A stretch of 64,000 nucleotides of DNA from UMGS363 sp051891935 (GCA_051891935.1 JBJFFR010000157.1:1-64000); one strand, 5' to 3'; counted from the stretch's first letter, positions 1 through 8,301 are shown. Translations and numbers: made by a program. The notes: a model not told the origin generated them from the sequence alone.

Positions 1-81
1 CAAAGCCGAGCTTTATTCCAAGTTCTTTCTGAGTAAGTCCACGAAGATTTCTTGCATTTTATATTTTTCACCTATGGTCAT
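1..81 (-). pseudogene. XRE-family HTH regulator, 5' part, frameshifted and cut by the window edge
   Basis: Reading the minus strand from an ATG at 81-79, with a GGGAGG ribosome binding site just upstream, gives MTIGEKYK and then runs to a TAA at 15-13. Another frame of the same DNA encodes NARNLRGLTQKELGIKLGF, the first two helices of an XRE (Cro/CI) helix-turn-helix. One extra A in the AAAA run near residue 8 would join the two into a normal XRE N-terminus. The gene is therefore broken by a one-base deletion, or the sequence has a homopolymer error. It is transcribed away from the recombinase promoter at 183-211. Only the start is visible, so the full domain content is unknown. Confidence 0.6.
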
Positions 82-182
82 AGCGTCCTCCCGAATATTT
101 TTCTCTAATCTGATTTTACCATATTTTTAAAATGCAATCAATGCCCCTAATCAAAAAAGTTAAAGAATTTTTCTAAAATCTC

Positions 183-211
183 TTGACAAAAGCAAATTTG
201 TATAGTATAAT
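183..211 (+). promoter_or_regulatory. consensus sigma-A promoter of the recombinase unit
   Basis: TTGACA at 183-188 and TATAAT at 206-211 are separated by exactly 17 bases. Both hexamers are perfect. Transcription would start near 218, giving a leader of about 225 bases before the first ORF at 444. Confidence 0.8.
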
Positions 212-275
212 AATATTAAACATTTAAGATTAGTCAAAATAAGTCAGACACTATTTTTGAAAAATTGAATAACGG

Positions 276-350
276 CGTCCCAAATGAGCGGGGCGGAACA
301 GCGAAAGAGAGCTAAGAGCAAATCTGAGGATTTGTTTCTTGGCTCTCTTT
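276..350 (+). terminator. two-hairpin leader ending in an intrinsic terminator (attenuator candidate)
   Basis: A short GC hairpin (276-281 with 290-295) is followed by a long stem. AAAGAGAGC (304-312) pairs with GCTCTCTTT (342-350), with further inner pairing of AAGA/TCTT and CAAATC/GATTTG. The stem ends in a run of T. It lies between a perfect promoter and the first ORF, so most transcripts would stop here unless something opens the hairpin. Attenuation is inference; the structure is seen. Confidence 0.65.
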
Positions 351-443
351 TTTGTTTATCAGAAATTGTTACTGATTAAGCAACTGATCTTTTTGAATTA
401 GAAAAATAAGAACAAAAGAAACAACAAAGAAAGGAGAATGTCC

Positions 444-617
444 ATGACAAATGAATGGGACGGTTTTGCAAGCTTATTGGCAGAATTGATTGAAAAACAC
501 GCAGCGGAGCTGTCCTTTGATGATATGCCGACATCTCAACAAAACGAATCCTATGAAAATAGCAGCAATGAGGATATTGATACGAAATTGCCTGTTGACA
601 AAAGTAATAGTAAATGA
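444..617 (+). CDS. small acidic protein of unknown function upstream of the recombinase
   Basis: A 57-residue ORF starts at ATG 444 behind a strong AAGGAG site (431-436) and ends at TGA 615-617. The N-terminal half (MTNEWDGFASLLAELIEKHA) could form an amphipathic helix. The C-terminal half is rich in Asn, Ser, Asp and Glu and is probably unstructured. I do not recognise the family. It sits between the attenuator and the large serine recombinase, 61 bases before that gene's likely start, so the two are probably co-transcribed. It may be a recombinase accessory or a translational coupler; neither can be shown from sequence. Confidence 0.55.
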   Translation: MTNEWDGFASLLAELIEKHAAELSFDDMPTSQQNESYENSSNEDIDTKLPVDKSNSK

Positions 618-678
618 TATAATAATCGTGAGATATATGTCCAAACCTGTTATGAAAATGGGAGATGATTTTTGCAAT

Positions 679-2346
679 ATGGCAATGAAGGTCTATACAT
701 ATACAAGAGTATCAACCGCAATGCAGATCGACGGTTACTCTTTAGATGCTCAGAAATCACGAATGAAAGCCTTTGCCGATTATAACGGCTATGAAATTGT
801 CGGAGAATACGAAGATGCAGGCAAATCGGGAAAATCCATTGAAGGCAGATTGCAGTTCAATCAGATGATGGAAGATATTAAGTCGGGCAAGGACAGCGTA
901 TCCTATGTGCTTGTATTCAAGCTCTCACGTTTCGGAAGAAATGCGGCTGATGTGCTGTCCACCCTGCAGGTCATGCAGGATTTTGGAGTAAATCTCATTT
1001 GCGTTGAGGACGGTATTGATTCTTCAAAGGACGCTGGCAAGCTGATGATATCCGTATTGTCTGCCGTTGCAGAAATTGAAAGAGAAAATATCCGTGTCCA
1101 GACAATGGAAGGACGTATTCAGAAAGCCCGTGAAGGTAAATGGAACGGCGGTTTTGCCCCATATGGCTATAAACTCATAAATGGCGAATTGGTAATCAAC
1201 GAAGAAGAAGCCGAGGCTATTCGTGTGATTTACAATCAGTATGTGAACACAAATACGGGAGCAAATGGAATTGCCAAATATCTTGAAGATCACGGCATTC
1301 ACAAGATAATACGTCAAAACGGAAAAACACCGCTTTTTGATGCTTCACTTATCCGCAAGATACTGAAAAATCCCGTTTACTGCGGCAAAATTGCTTACGG
1401 TCGCAGAAAAATGGAAAAGATACACGGAACAAGAAATGACTATCATCTTGTTGAACAGGACAACTTCCTGCTTGCAGACGGAGTGCATGAGCCTATTGTT
1501 TCGGAAGAACTCTGGCAGTCGGCACAAGTAAAGCTGCTTGCACAGGCTAAAAAGTACGAGCGTGTAAATACCGGCAAAGATACAAAAGTACACCTGCTTT
1601 CGGGAATTGTAAAATGCCCCGTCTGCGGTGCGGGAATGTACGGAAACAAGAGCGTTAAACACAAGAAAGACGGCACGAAATACAAGGATTTCTTCTACTA
1701 CGGCTGCAAACACCGAAATATGAATCGTGGCTATAAGTGCGATTACAAAAAGCAGATAAATGAAGAACTGCTTGACAATTCTGTGTCAGAGATTATAATT
1801 AAATTAGTGAGCAATCCTAAATTCGCCTCTATGATGCAGGACAAGATCAATATGCAGGTCGATACGACCGCTATTGAGCAGGAGCTTGCAAATTACGAAA
1901 AACAGCTCAGACAAGCCTATGGGGTAAAGTCAAAGCTTATCGAGGAAATAGACTCACTCGACCCCGATGACAGGCACTATATAAATCGAAAGGCAGACCT
2001 TGACAACCGCCTTTATAATATGTATGATAAGATAGAGGGTATTGAAAATCAGCTTATTGCCGCAAGAGCAAAGAAACAGTCCATTGAAGCCGAAAAGCTG
2101 ACAAGTGACAATATCTACAAGGTGCTGATTTACTTTGAAAAGCTGTACGCAGTAATGAATGAAGCTGAAAGGCGGCAGCTCATCGAAGCACTTGTTTCCG
2201 AGATACAGATATATGAAGAACGTCAGCCAAATGGTCAGTGGATAAAGTCCATCAAGTTCAGGCTTCCTATTATCGAGGAGGATATGGATATTTGTTTGGA
2301 CAATGACGAACACGTTGAATGTGTTGTTCTTATGACAAAAGCATAA
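679..2346 (+). CDS. large serine recombinase (resolvase/invertase superfamily)
   Basis: This is a 555-residue site-specific recombinase. The N-terminal catalytic domain begins with YTYTRVSTAMQ, where the Ser is the nucleophile, and continues with the FKLSRFGRN and AEIERENI motifs of resolvases. A 'recombinase' domain follows around residues 160-270 (GGFAPYGYKL). Next comes a zinc ribbon (CPVCGAGM near 310, with further Cys near 340) and then a long coiled-coil region. This architecture is that of phage integrases and ICE/transposon recombinases. The chosen start (ATG 679) follows a GGGAG at 660-664; in-frame ATGs at 637, 652, 658 and 685 are also possible. Upstream lie a 57-residue ORF and a structured leader. 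No cargo genes or attachment sites could be assigned, so it may be a remnant of, or the end of, an element extending left of the window. Confidence 0.93.
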   Translation: MAMKVYTYTRVSTAMQIDGYSLDAQKSRMKAFADYNGYEIVGEYEDAGKSGKSIEGRLQFNQMMEDIKSGKDSVSYVLVFKLSRFGRNAADVLSTLQVMQDFGVNLICVEDGIDSSKDAGKLMISVLSAVAEIERENIRVQTMEGRIQKAREGKWNGGFAPYGYKLINGELVINEEEAEAIRVIYNQYVNTNTGANGIAKYLEDHGIHKIIRQNGKTPLFDASLIRKILKNPVYCGKIAYGRRKMEKIHGTRNDYHLVEQDNFLLADGVHEPIVSEELWQSAQVKLLAQAKKYERVNTGKDTKVHLLSGIVKCPVCGAGMYGNKSVKHKKDGTKYKDFFYYGCKHRNMNRGYKCDYKKQINEELLDNSVSEIIIKLVSNPKFASMMQDKINMQVDTTAIEQELANYEKQLRQAYGVKSKLIEEIDSLDPDDRHYINRKADLDNRLYNMYDKIEGIENQLIAARAKKQSIEAEKLTSDNIYKVLIYFEKLYAVMNEAERRQLIEALVSEIQIYEERQPNGQWIKSIKFRLPIIEEDMDICLDNDEHVECVVLMTKA

Positions 2347-2387
2347 ATAAAAAACAGATCTTCGTTTTCACAAAAAGGAGCACAAAT

Positions 2388-3086
2388 ATGGAACAGAAGA
2401 GAATCGACATAAACGGTATTCCGTCCATAATATGGGGAAAACCATCGGACAAAGTCTTTATCCATGTTCATGGAAAAATGAGCCGAAAGGAATATGCTGA
2501 AAGCTTTGCCGTTATTGCAGAACAATACGGTTATCAGACGGTAAGCTTTGACCTTCCCGAACACGGAGAGAGAACGGACAAGTCATACAGATGCGACGTT
2601 TGGAACGGCAGAAAAGACCTGACTGCGATCGCTGACTATGTTTTTTCAAATTGGACGGAGGTTTCACTGTTTTCCTGCAGTCTTGGGGCATACTTTTCGC
2701 TTCAGACCTATGCTGAAAGAAAATTTGAAAAAATAATGTTCCAGTCCCCTGTCGTTGATATGCAATGGTTGGTTGAACACATGATGCTGTGGTCAAACGT
2801 AACAGCTGAAATGCTTGAAGAGAAAAAAGAGATCGAAACTCCTCTCGACACTCTTCGCTGGGATTATTACAACTACATAAAAGAGCATCCGATAACCTCG
2901 TGGCACAAAGGCACAGCTATCCTTTACGGTGAGCTTGACGATCTCCAGCCATACGAAAGAATTTCCGCTTTTGCCGAAAGATTTGATGCAAAGGTGACAG
3001 TTTCAAACGGCAGTAAGCATCCGTTTATGGAAGAAAGAGATTTTCCAATAGTTGAAAACTGGATAAACGAAACGTTAAAACATTAA
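2388..3086 (+). CDS. alpha/beta hydrolase
   Basis: This is a 232-residue cytoplasmic alpha/beta-hydrolase fold protein. HVHGK near residue 30 fits the oxyanion-hole strand. The nucleophile elbow is SCSLGA (Ser near 101), where the usual first Gly of GxSxG is replaced. The acid is probably the Asp in GELDDLQ, and the His is in SKHPFM near the C-terminus. The substrate is unknown. It starts at ATG 2388 behind AAAAGGAG (2373-2380), 41 bases after the recombinase stop. Read-through from that gene is possible, but it could equally be a resident chromosomal gene. Its own terminator follows at 3090-3147. Confidence 0.8.
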   Translation: MEQKRIDINGIPSIIWGKPSDKVFIHVHGKMSRKEYAESFAVIAEQYGYQTVSFDLPEHGERTDKSYRCDVWNGRKDLTAIADYVFSNWTEVSLFSCSLGAYFSLQTYAERKFEKIMFQSPVVDMQWLVEHMMLWSNVTAEMLEEKKEIETPLDTLRWDYYNYIKEHPITSWHKGTAILYGELDDLQPYERISAFAERFDAKVTVSNGSKHPFMEERDFPIVENWINETLKH

Positions 3087-3089
3087 AAT

Positions 3090-3147
3090 AACATCGCACA
3101 ATTATATTCCGAGCATTTGCACGGCAATAATTGTGCGGCGTTGTTTT
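3090..3147 (+). terminator. intrinsic terminator after the hydrolase
   Basis: CGCACAATTAT (3095-3105) pairs with ATAATTGTGCG (3127-3137), extended by AAC/GTT outside, followed by GTTTTAAT. Confidence 0.7.
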
Positions 3148-3154
3148 AATACTA

Positions 3155-3314
3155 ATACTAATTCCAAATCAACCTATAGACAAATCCTTGGCTATAATAA
3201 TCCAATTCTGCGTCAAACTCCCTTGAAAGGCATCAAGCCTTCCTGCGGTCGTTTTCCTTGACTTGGATTATTCTATCTGTCGGCTTTGTCTATAGAACGA
3301 TTTGGAATTAGTAT
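3155..3314 (-). repeat. family A palindromic repeat, copy 1 (160 bp)
   Basis: The ends are a perfect 16-bp inverted repeat, ATACTAATTCCAAATC and GATTTGGAATTAGTAT. A second inner pair is TATAGACAAA (3175-3184) with TTTGTCTATA (3286-3295). The centre holds the blocks conserved with copy 2 (14676-14835): forward 3207-3226 and 3243-3262, which on the minus strand read TCAAGGGAGTTTGACGCAGA and GTCAAGGAAAACGACCGCAG. It is non-coding, lies between two convergent genes, and abuts a family B repeat. Confidence 0.85.
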
Positions 3315-3413
3315 AAAAACCATTTAAACTGTAGACAAAAAATCTGCGCAAAATCCATATACGAGAGATTTTTTCACCATTTTTTGTACAGTTTTTAAAT
3401 GGTTTTAAGTATA
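3311..3413 (-). repeat. family B AT-rich inverted repeat, copy 1 (about 103 bp)
   Basis: The ends are inverted copies of TATACTTAAAACCATTTAAA. The minus-strand reading matches the second copy at 55023-55125 over almost its whole length, including a shared GCGCAGATTTTTT block and an ATATGGAT block. It starts inside the last bases of the family A repeat and ends three bases before the stop codon of apt. Confidence 0.85.
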
Positions 3414-3415
3414 AA

Positions 3416-3940
3416 TCATTCTCCCTCATAGGTGACAACGGAGCGGACATCGTATTTTTGGAGCTTGTCCCTGCCCTTTAAGTCGGTAAGCTCCATAAGG
3501 CAGACGATCCTGACCACCTCTCCGCCGAGCTGTTCGACAAGCCTTGCTGCTGCTTCAAGCGTTCCGCCCGTTGCGATAAGATCATCTATGATCACGACTT
3601 TATCGCCCTTTTTCAATGAATCGGTATGGATCTCAATTTCGGCTGTACCGTATTCAAGCTCATATTTTGCGGAAACGGTCGCTCTCGGGAGCTTGCCCTT
3701 TTTGCGTACGGGGATAAAGGCTTTTTTCTTCGCATAAGCGATAGGAGCGCCGAACACAAAGCCTCTTGCTTCAAGTCCGAGTACGGCGTCAAAATCGACA
3801 TCATCGAGCAGCTTTGTCATCTCATCGACAGCCGCCGAAAAGCCCTCGCCGTTCTGCAAAAGCGATGTTACATCTCTGAAAATGATCCCCTTTTCAGGGA
3901 AATCGGGGATATCCGTAATATATTTTTTTATATCGTTCAA
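3416..3940 (-). CDS. apt: adenine phosphoribosyltransferase
   Basis: This 174-residue enzyme converts adenine and PRPP to AMP in purine salvage. Visible family features are the N-terminal IPDFPEKGIIFRDVT motif, LGLEARGFVFG, the flexible-loop region RKKGKLP, and the PRPP-binding loop VVIIDDLIATGGT. The start is a TTG at 3940-3938, preceded by GGAGGG six bases upstream; the length then matches the family. It lies 17 bases downstream of a purine permease gene on the same strand, so uptake and salvage are co-transcribed. A family B repeat follows directly after the stop. Confidence 0.95.
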   Translation of the reverse strand: MNDIKKYITDIPDFPEKGIIFRDVTSLLQNGEGFSAAVDEMTKLLDDVDFDAVLGLEARGFVFGAPIAYAKKKAFIPVRKKGKLPRATVSAKYELEYGTAEIEIHTDSLKKGDKVVIIDDLIATGGTLEAAARLVEQLGGEVVRIVCLMELTDLKGRDKLQKYDVRSVVTYEGE

Positions 3941-3957
3941 GTCAGACCCTCCGTTTC

Positions 3958-5325
3958 TTATAGGAAAACATATTTTAGCACAAACATTGCTGCAAGGACA
4001 TACATTAACGGATTTATCTGTTTTGCTTTGCCGCATACGAGATTGATAACAACATAGGAGATCATCCCGATAGCGATACCCTCTGAAATGCTGTAAAAAA
4101 GCGGCATTGCGATTATACATAGATATGCAGGGATAGCCGATGTATAATTTGTTTCATCCACTTTGATCTCTGTTATGGTAGAGAACATAAGGAAGCCTAC
4201 AACGATCAGCGCAGGAGCAGTTGCAAATGATGGGATAGCGATGAAGATCGGTGCAAGGAACATTGAAAGAAGGAACAGAACCGATGTTGTCAGCGCAGTA
4301 AGACCTGTTCTTCCGCCTGCCGCAACGCCTGCCGAAGATTCAACAAAGGTCGTTGTTGTGGAGGTTCCGAGAACGGCGCCTGCAGACGTTGCAACAGCAT
4401 CCGCCATAAGTGCAGGTCTGATCGCAGGAAGCTTTCCGTCTTTATCGAGCATTCCTGCCTTTGTGCTTACTCCGATGATCGTTCCAAGCGTATCAAAAAG
4501 ATCGACAAAAAGAAACGAGAAGATAACAGCGATGAAATTAAATACTCCTATCGAATTGAGATCAACATTGAAGCACTGTCCGAAGGTTTCTCCAAGCTTT
4601 GAAAAATCGGTCATTGCAAATGTCGGGAAAAGGGAAAAATAATTCACTCCGTCAGGGACATAAATGCCGATCAGCTGGCAGATCATTCCGAGCAGCCATG
4701 TGCCGAATACGCCGATAAGTATTGAACCCTTGATCTTCTTGATATAAAGCACCGATGTTATCATAAGTCCGACTAAAGCAAGCAGCGCACAGATACCCGA
4801 AGTTGAGAAGCTTTCACGGAAATCCACAAGCGAAACAAGCGTTGCCGAATCCACGCAAAGGCCTGCATTCTGCAGACCGATAAATGCGATAAAAAGACCG
4901 ATACCAACCGAAACTGCACGTTTGAGCTGGAGAGGGATACAGTTAAATATGCTCTCGCGAACCTTTGTCAGCGAAAGAATAATGAATATTATACCCTCAA
5001 AGAATACTGCAAGAAGTGCTGCCTGCCACGGATAACCCATTATTCCGCATACGGTGTAAGCAAAGAAGGCGTTCAGTCCCATTCCTGCCGAAAGCGCAAA
5101 CGGAAGATTTGCTGCGAATGCCATAATAAGCGTTCCGAGGAACGATGCAAGACAGGTCGCAAGCAGAACTGCCGTGCTGTCCATCCCTGCAGCAGCAAGT
5201 ATATTCGGATTTACCGCAAGGATATACGCCATCGTTACAAAGGTCGTAATGCCTGCCGTTATCTCCGTTTTGACAGTAGTGTTATTTTCCTTTAATTTGA
5301 AGAGCTTTTCAAACATTGTTTCCAC
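3958..5325 (-). CDS. pbuG: NCS2-family purine permease (AzgA/PbuG-like)
   Basis: This is a 455-residue polytopic membrane protein of the AzgA/PbuG branch of nucleobase transporters. Diagnostic segments are the N-terminal ITAGITTFVTMAYI, the NPNILAAAGM stretch, GLNAFFAYTVCG, and the ESSAGVAAGGRTGLTAL motif in the second half. It probably imports hypoxanthine, guanine or adenine by proton symport, feeding the apt gene that follows. A sigma-A promoter lies at 5365-5394 on the minus strand. I looked for a purine riboswitch in the short leader and found none. The gene symbol is by family resemblance; substrate specificity is not determined. Confidence 0.9.
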   Translation of the reverse strand: METMFEKLFKLKENNTTVKTEITAGITTFVTMAYILAVNPNILAAAGMDSTAVLLATCLASFLGTLIMAFAANLPFALSAGMGLNAFFAYTVCGIMGYPWQAALLAVFFEGIIFIILSLTKVRESIFNCIPLQLKRAVSVGIGLFIAFIGLQNAGLCVDSATLVSLVDFRESFSTSGICALLALVGLMITSVLYIKKIKGSILIGVFGTWLLGMICQLIGIYVPDGVNYFSLFPTFAMTDFSKLGETFGQCFNVDLNSIGVFNFIAVIFSFLFVDLFDTLGTIIGVSTKAGMLDKDGKLPAIRPALMADAVATSAGAVLGTSTTTTFVESSAGVAAGGRTGLTALTTSVLFLLSMFLAPIFIAIPSFATAPALIVVGFLMFSTITEIKVDETNYTSAIPAYLCIIAMPLFYSISEGIAIGMISYVVINLVCGKAKQINPLMYVLAAMFVLKYVFL

Positions 5326-5364
5326 TCCTTTTCCGTCAGCATAACCGACGCATTATTTTATATA

Positions 5365-5394
5365 ATTATACATCATTATTACGGCTTTAGTCAA
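5365..5394 (-). promoter_or_regulatory. promoter of the purine salvage operon
   Basis: On the minus strand TTGACT (5394-5389) and TATAAT (5370-5365) are separated by 18 bases. Confidence 0.65.
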
Positions 5395-5477
5395 CATATT
5401 GATATAAACTTCGGCATAATTTACGGGAAAACAGATTGAAATAGTTGGAAGCTGACAATTTTGTTTTTTAAAAATCA

Positions 5478-5506
5478 TTGACAAATTCTTATCGAAAGTA
5501 TATAAT
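5478..5506 (+). promoter_or_regulatory. consensus promoter of the 5542 gene
   Basis: TTGACA (5478-5483) and TATAAT (5501-5506) are separated by 17 bases. Confidence 0.75.
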
Positions 5507-5541
5507 TTAAGAAATACAAAGTCCAAAAATGGGGTCAAGCT

Positions 5542-6609
5542 ATGAACAAGGAATGGTCGGAAAAGAACGCTCTTATGCAGGAGCTTATAAAAAAAGAAAG
5601 CACTTTTAAAGACGGCATCGATCGGCTTATTGAACTGCGCAGCAGTCTTTTTGAACAGATAACCTACATAGTGAACGGCTTCCCCAAAAAGGCTTTTTCC
5701 GAAATGCCGTTTGCAGGCGCAGACGGTTATCACAGCAAGACTCTTGCCTACTCGATATGGCACATTTTCCGCATTGAGGACATTGTTGCTCACACGCTTA
5801 TAGAAAACGATGAACAGATACTTTTCTCGGGGAATTTCCGGCAGAAGACACACTCCCCCATCATCACCACGGGCAACGAGCTTGTAGGAGAGGATATCGC
5901 TGCTTTTTCAAGAGTGCTTGACATAAAGCAGCTTTATGAATATGCGAAGGCTGTTATGCTTTCCACAAATGATATTCTCTTAAAAATGGAATACAAACAG
6001 ACGAAGAGAAAATTCACCGAAGAAGACAGAAAAAGAGTCATCGCCTGCGGCTGCGTAAGCGAGGATGAAAAGGCCGTCTGGCTCATTGACTACTGGTGCG
6101 GCAAGGATATCAAGGGTCTGATAAAAATGCCGTTCAGCCGACATTGGATAATGCACATCGAAGCGATGCAGCGGATAAAGAACAAGCTTTGCAAGTTCGC
6201 TCGAAAGGGTGTTGACCCGGTCGCTTACTGCGGTTTTTCCTGCGATCATTGTTTCCTCGGTCAATGGTGCGGCTCCTGTCGGACGGAATACAACGTCTGC
6301 TCATTTGCGACCTGCTCGCCCGACGGCAAGTGCCCGAATGTGACCTGCTGCAAGGAAAAGGGTTATGACGGCTGTTATGACTGTCCCGATATTGAAGGCT
6401 GTCACAAGGGCTTCTATTTTGAAGGCAATGACGGCGCAAATGCCGCAAAAGCACAGGCTTTGTTCATACATAAATACGGCAAAAAGGCTTTTCTCAAAGT
6501 CCACGACAAGCTTCACGAGAAATATGATTTTGCCAAGACGCAGGAGATTCTCGGACAGGATATGCACGAGGGTCTGAAGCTGCTTGAAGAAACTCACAAC
6601 GATAGGTAA
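5542..6609 (+). CDS. DinB-like / DUF3795 cysteine-rich fusion protein
   Basis: This 355-residue protein has two parts. Residues 1-215 resemble a DinB/YfiT four-helix bundle: His residues occur in SIWHIFRIEDIVAH and in SRHWIMHIEAM, positions where this superfamily binds a metal. Residues 225-290 are a Cys-rich DUF3795-type module beginning AYCGFSCDHC, with about fifteen Cys in 65 residues, suggesting several metal ions or a cluster. The activity is unknown. DinB-like proteins are often thiol transferases, and the fusion to a metal-binding module hints at redox or detoxification. It has its own consensus promoter and leads a run of small genes on the same strand. Confidence 0.7.
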   Translation: MNKEWSEKNALMQELIKKESTFKDGIDRLIELRSSLFEQITYIVNGFPKKAFSEMPFAGADGYHSKTLAYSIWHIFRIEDIVAHTLIENDEQILFSGNFRQKTHSPIITTGNELVGEDIAAFSRVLDIKQLYEYAKAVMLSTNDILLKMEYKQTKRKFTEEDRKRVIACGCVSEDEKAVWLIDYWCGKDIKGLIKMPFSRHWIMHIEAMQRIKNKLCKFARKGVDPVAYCGFSCDHCFLGQWCGSCRTEYNVCSFATCSPDGKCPNVTCCKEKGYDGCYDCPDIEGCHKGFYFEGNDGANAAKAQALFIHKYGKKAFLKVHDKLHEKYDFAKTQEILGQDMHEGLKLLEETHNDR

Positions 6610-6613
6610 CAAA

Positions 6614-7153
6614 ATGAAAAGATACATAGCTCTGCTCCGAGGAGTAAACATCAGCGGCAAAAACAAAATAGTTATGTCGGAACTGAAGGAAGCTTTTGAA
6701 AAGCTTGGCTTCACCGATGTAAAAACCTATCTTAACAGCGGAAATGTTGTATTTTCGGCTGAAAGAGAGTTCACCGCTGACGATATTGAAAAAATGATAA
6801 ATGAAAGCTTCGGCGTTTGCACCGAGGTTTGCATAACGGACGATGAAAAGCTCTCCGACATTCTGGAAAACGCTCCCGAATGGTGGGGTACGGCCGACAA
6901 GGACATTTACGACAATCTTATATTCGTAATACCGCCTATGTCAGCAGAGGAAATTTCCGAGAAGATCGGTGAACCGTCCGAAAAGCTTGAAAAGATATTT
7001 ATATACAAGGACGTTATTTTCTGGTCATTCGACAGAAAGAATTATTCAAAGGCCAACTGGTGGAAAAAGACCGCAAGCGCAGGTATCGGTGAATTCCTCA
7101 CGATAAGAACTGCGAATACCGTAAAGAAAATATCGGAGCTTTGTGGCAATTGA
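6614..7153 (+). CDS. DUF1697 family protein
   Basis: This 179-residue protein starts MKRYIALLRGVNISGKNKI, the hallmark of DUF1697, followed by the conserved TYLNSGNVVF segment and a C-terminal WWKKTASAGIG...TIRTANTVKKI stretch. The family has no firmly established activity. It begins at ATG 6614, four bases after the stop of the upstream gene, so it is translated from the same message. An in-frame ATG at 6584 would overlap the upstream gene and is less likely. Confidence 0.85.
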   Translation: MKRYIALLRGVNISGKNKIVMSELKEAFEKLGFTDVKTYLNSGNVVFSAEREFTADDIEKMINESFGVCTEVCITDDEKLSDILENAPEWWGTADKDIYDNLIFVIPPMSAEEISEKIGEPSEKLEKIFIYKDVIFWSFDRKNYSKANWWKKTASAGIGEFLTIRTANTVKKISELCGN

Positions 7154-7174
7154 CAAGCGGAAACGGAGAATTAT

Positions 7175-7750
7175 ATGCAGTTCAGCAGATTGTTTAAGGC
7201 AATCACAGTTTTATTAGCGATACTTTCGTTTGTTTTCTTTGTTCTTTACAGGACATATCATACTGTTCCCCTGTTTTCTTTGACCATAACGGCGGCAACG
7301 ATGTTTTACCATTTTGTGATGCGGCTTGCTGTGGGTACGGCAGTTGACGCGCTGACTAAAAACGGGATAAACTTCGAAAGTCGGTGGTTCAGGGAAAAGA
7401 AGTTTGAAAAGAAGCTTTACAAGCTTTTGAAGGTAAAGAAGTGGAAGCATATCATCCCGACTTGGGAACCGCAAAAGTTTTCGTTAGAGCATAACGAAAT
7501 TAAAAAAATCATTGAAAATATGTGCGCTGCGGAAATAATACATGAGATGATCATACTGCTTGGTTATGTATCGCTTTTATTCAGCCTTTTTACGCCCGAC
7601 CCCAAAGAGAATTTATTGATATTTGTGATAACAGCATTTTTTGCAGGCTGCTGTGACGCTTTTTTCGTTATCCTGCAAAGATACAACCGACTGAGGATAG
7701 TTAAGATATATAATAAAAGCATTAATATGACAGAAAAGGTTACTTTATAA
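7175..7750 (+). CDS. small membrane protein, CrtO/acyltransferase-like family (uncertain)
   Basis: This 191-residue protein has membrane segments near residues 8-26, 32-52, 120-140 and 148-166. Between them is a cytoplasmic part with FESRWFREKKFEKKLYKLLKV followed by KKWKHIIPTW. The 'KxWKxxxP' stretch and the layout recall proteins annotated as glycosyl-4,4'-diaponeurosporenoate acyltransferase (CrtO) in Firmicutes, although no carotenoid genes are nearby. Its substrate is therefore unknown and the name should be taken loosely. It lies 21 bases after the DUF1697 gene and 2 bases before a GNAT gene, in one apparent operon. Confidence 0.5.
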   Translation: MQFSRLFKAITVLLAILSFVFFVLYRTYHTVPLFSLTITAATMFYHFVMRLAVGTAVDALTKNGINFESRWFREKKFEKKLYKLLKVKKWKHIIPTWEPQKFSLEHNEIKKIIENMCAAEIIHEMIILLGYVSLLFSLFTPDPKENLLIFVITAFFAGCCDAFFVILQRYNRLRIVKIYNKSINMTEKVTL

Positions 7751-7752
7751 TT

Positions 7753-8301
7753 ATGGAATTTACAACAGAGAGATTAATACTCCGTCCGTGGAAAGAAACG
7801 GACGCCGAAAGCCTGTATGAATATGCAAAGGATCCCGATATCGGTTCTCCTGCAGGCTGGCCCGTGCACACGGATGTCAAACACAGCCTTGAAATAATCA
7901 GGACAGTTTTTTCCGCACCCGAAGTATATGCGGTCTGTCTTAAAGAAGATAACAAGGCTATCGGCAGCATCGGTCTTATGCTCAACGGAGATACCGATAT
8001 GACCGATAAAGACGATGAATGTGAACTCGGCTACTGGATAGGAAAGCCGTTCTGGGGAAAGGGATATATCCCCGAAGCTGCGCAGCGGATCATCCGCCAC
8101 GGATTTGAAGAGCTTGGAATGACGACTATATGGTGCGGTTATTACGACGGCAACGTTAAGTCAAAACGGGTTCAGGAAAAGCTCGGATTTCGTTATCATC
8201 ACACCTGCGAAAACGTTACTGTGCCGCTTTTGGGTGAAATCAGGGTCGGTCATACAAACTTTATGACTAAAGAGCAATGGGAGGCAATTAACTCCGTATA
8301 A
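7753..8301 (+). CDS. GNAT N-acetyltransferase, RimJ/RimL-type
   Basis: This 182-residue acetyltransferase opens with FTTERLILRPWKETDAESLY, typical of the RimJ/RimL subgroup that acetylates protein N-termini or small molecules. The acetyl-CoA binding region is GYWIGKPFWGKGYIPEAAQ, followed by the KSKRVQEKLGFRYHHT segment. The substrate cannot be predicted. The ATG is two bases past the stop of the upstream gene, so it is likely the last gene of the 5542 operon. Confidence 0.88.
   Translation: MEFTTERLILRPWKETDAESLYEYAKDPDIGSPAGWPVHTDVKHSLEIIRTVFSAPEVYAVCLKEDNKAIGSIGLMLNGDTDMTDKDDECELGYWIGKPFWGKGYIPEAAQRIIRHGFEELGMTTIWCGYYDGNVKSKRVQEKLGFRYHHTCENVTVPLLGEIRVGHTNFMTKEQWEAINSV

Noticed and set aside
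5326..5541. Possible purine riboswitch upstream of the NCS2 permease
   Set aside because: The leader is short after the promoter at 5365-5394, and the conserved loop sequences of the purine aptamer are not present.
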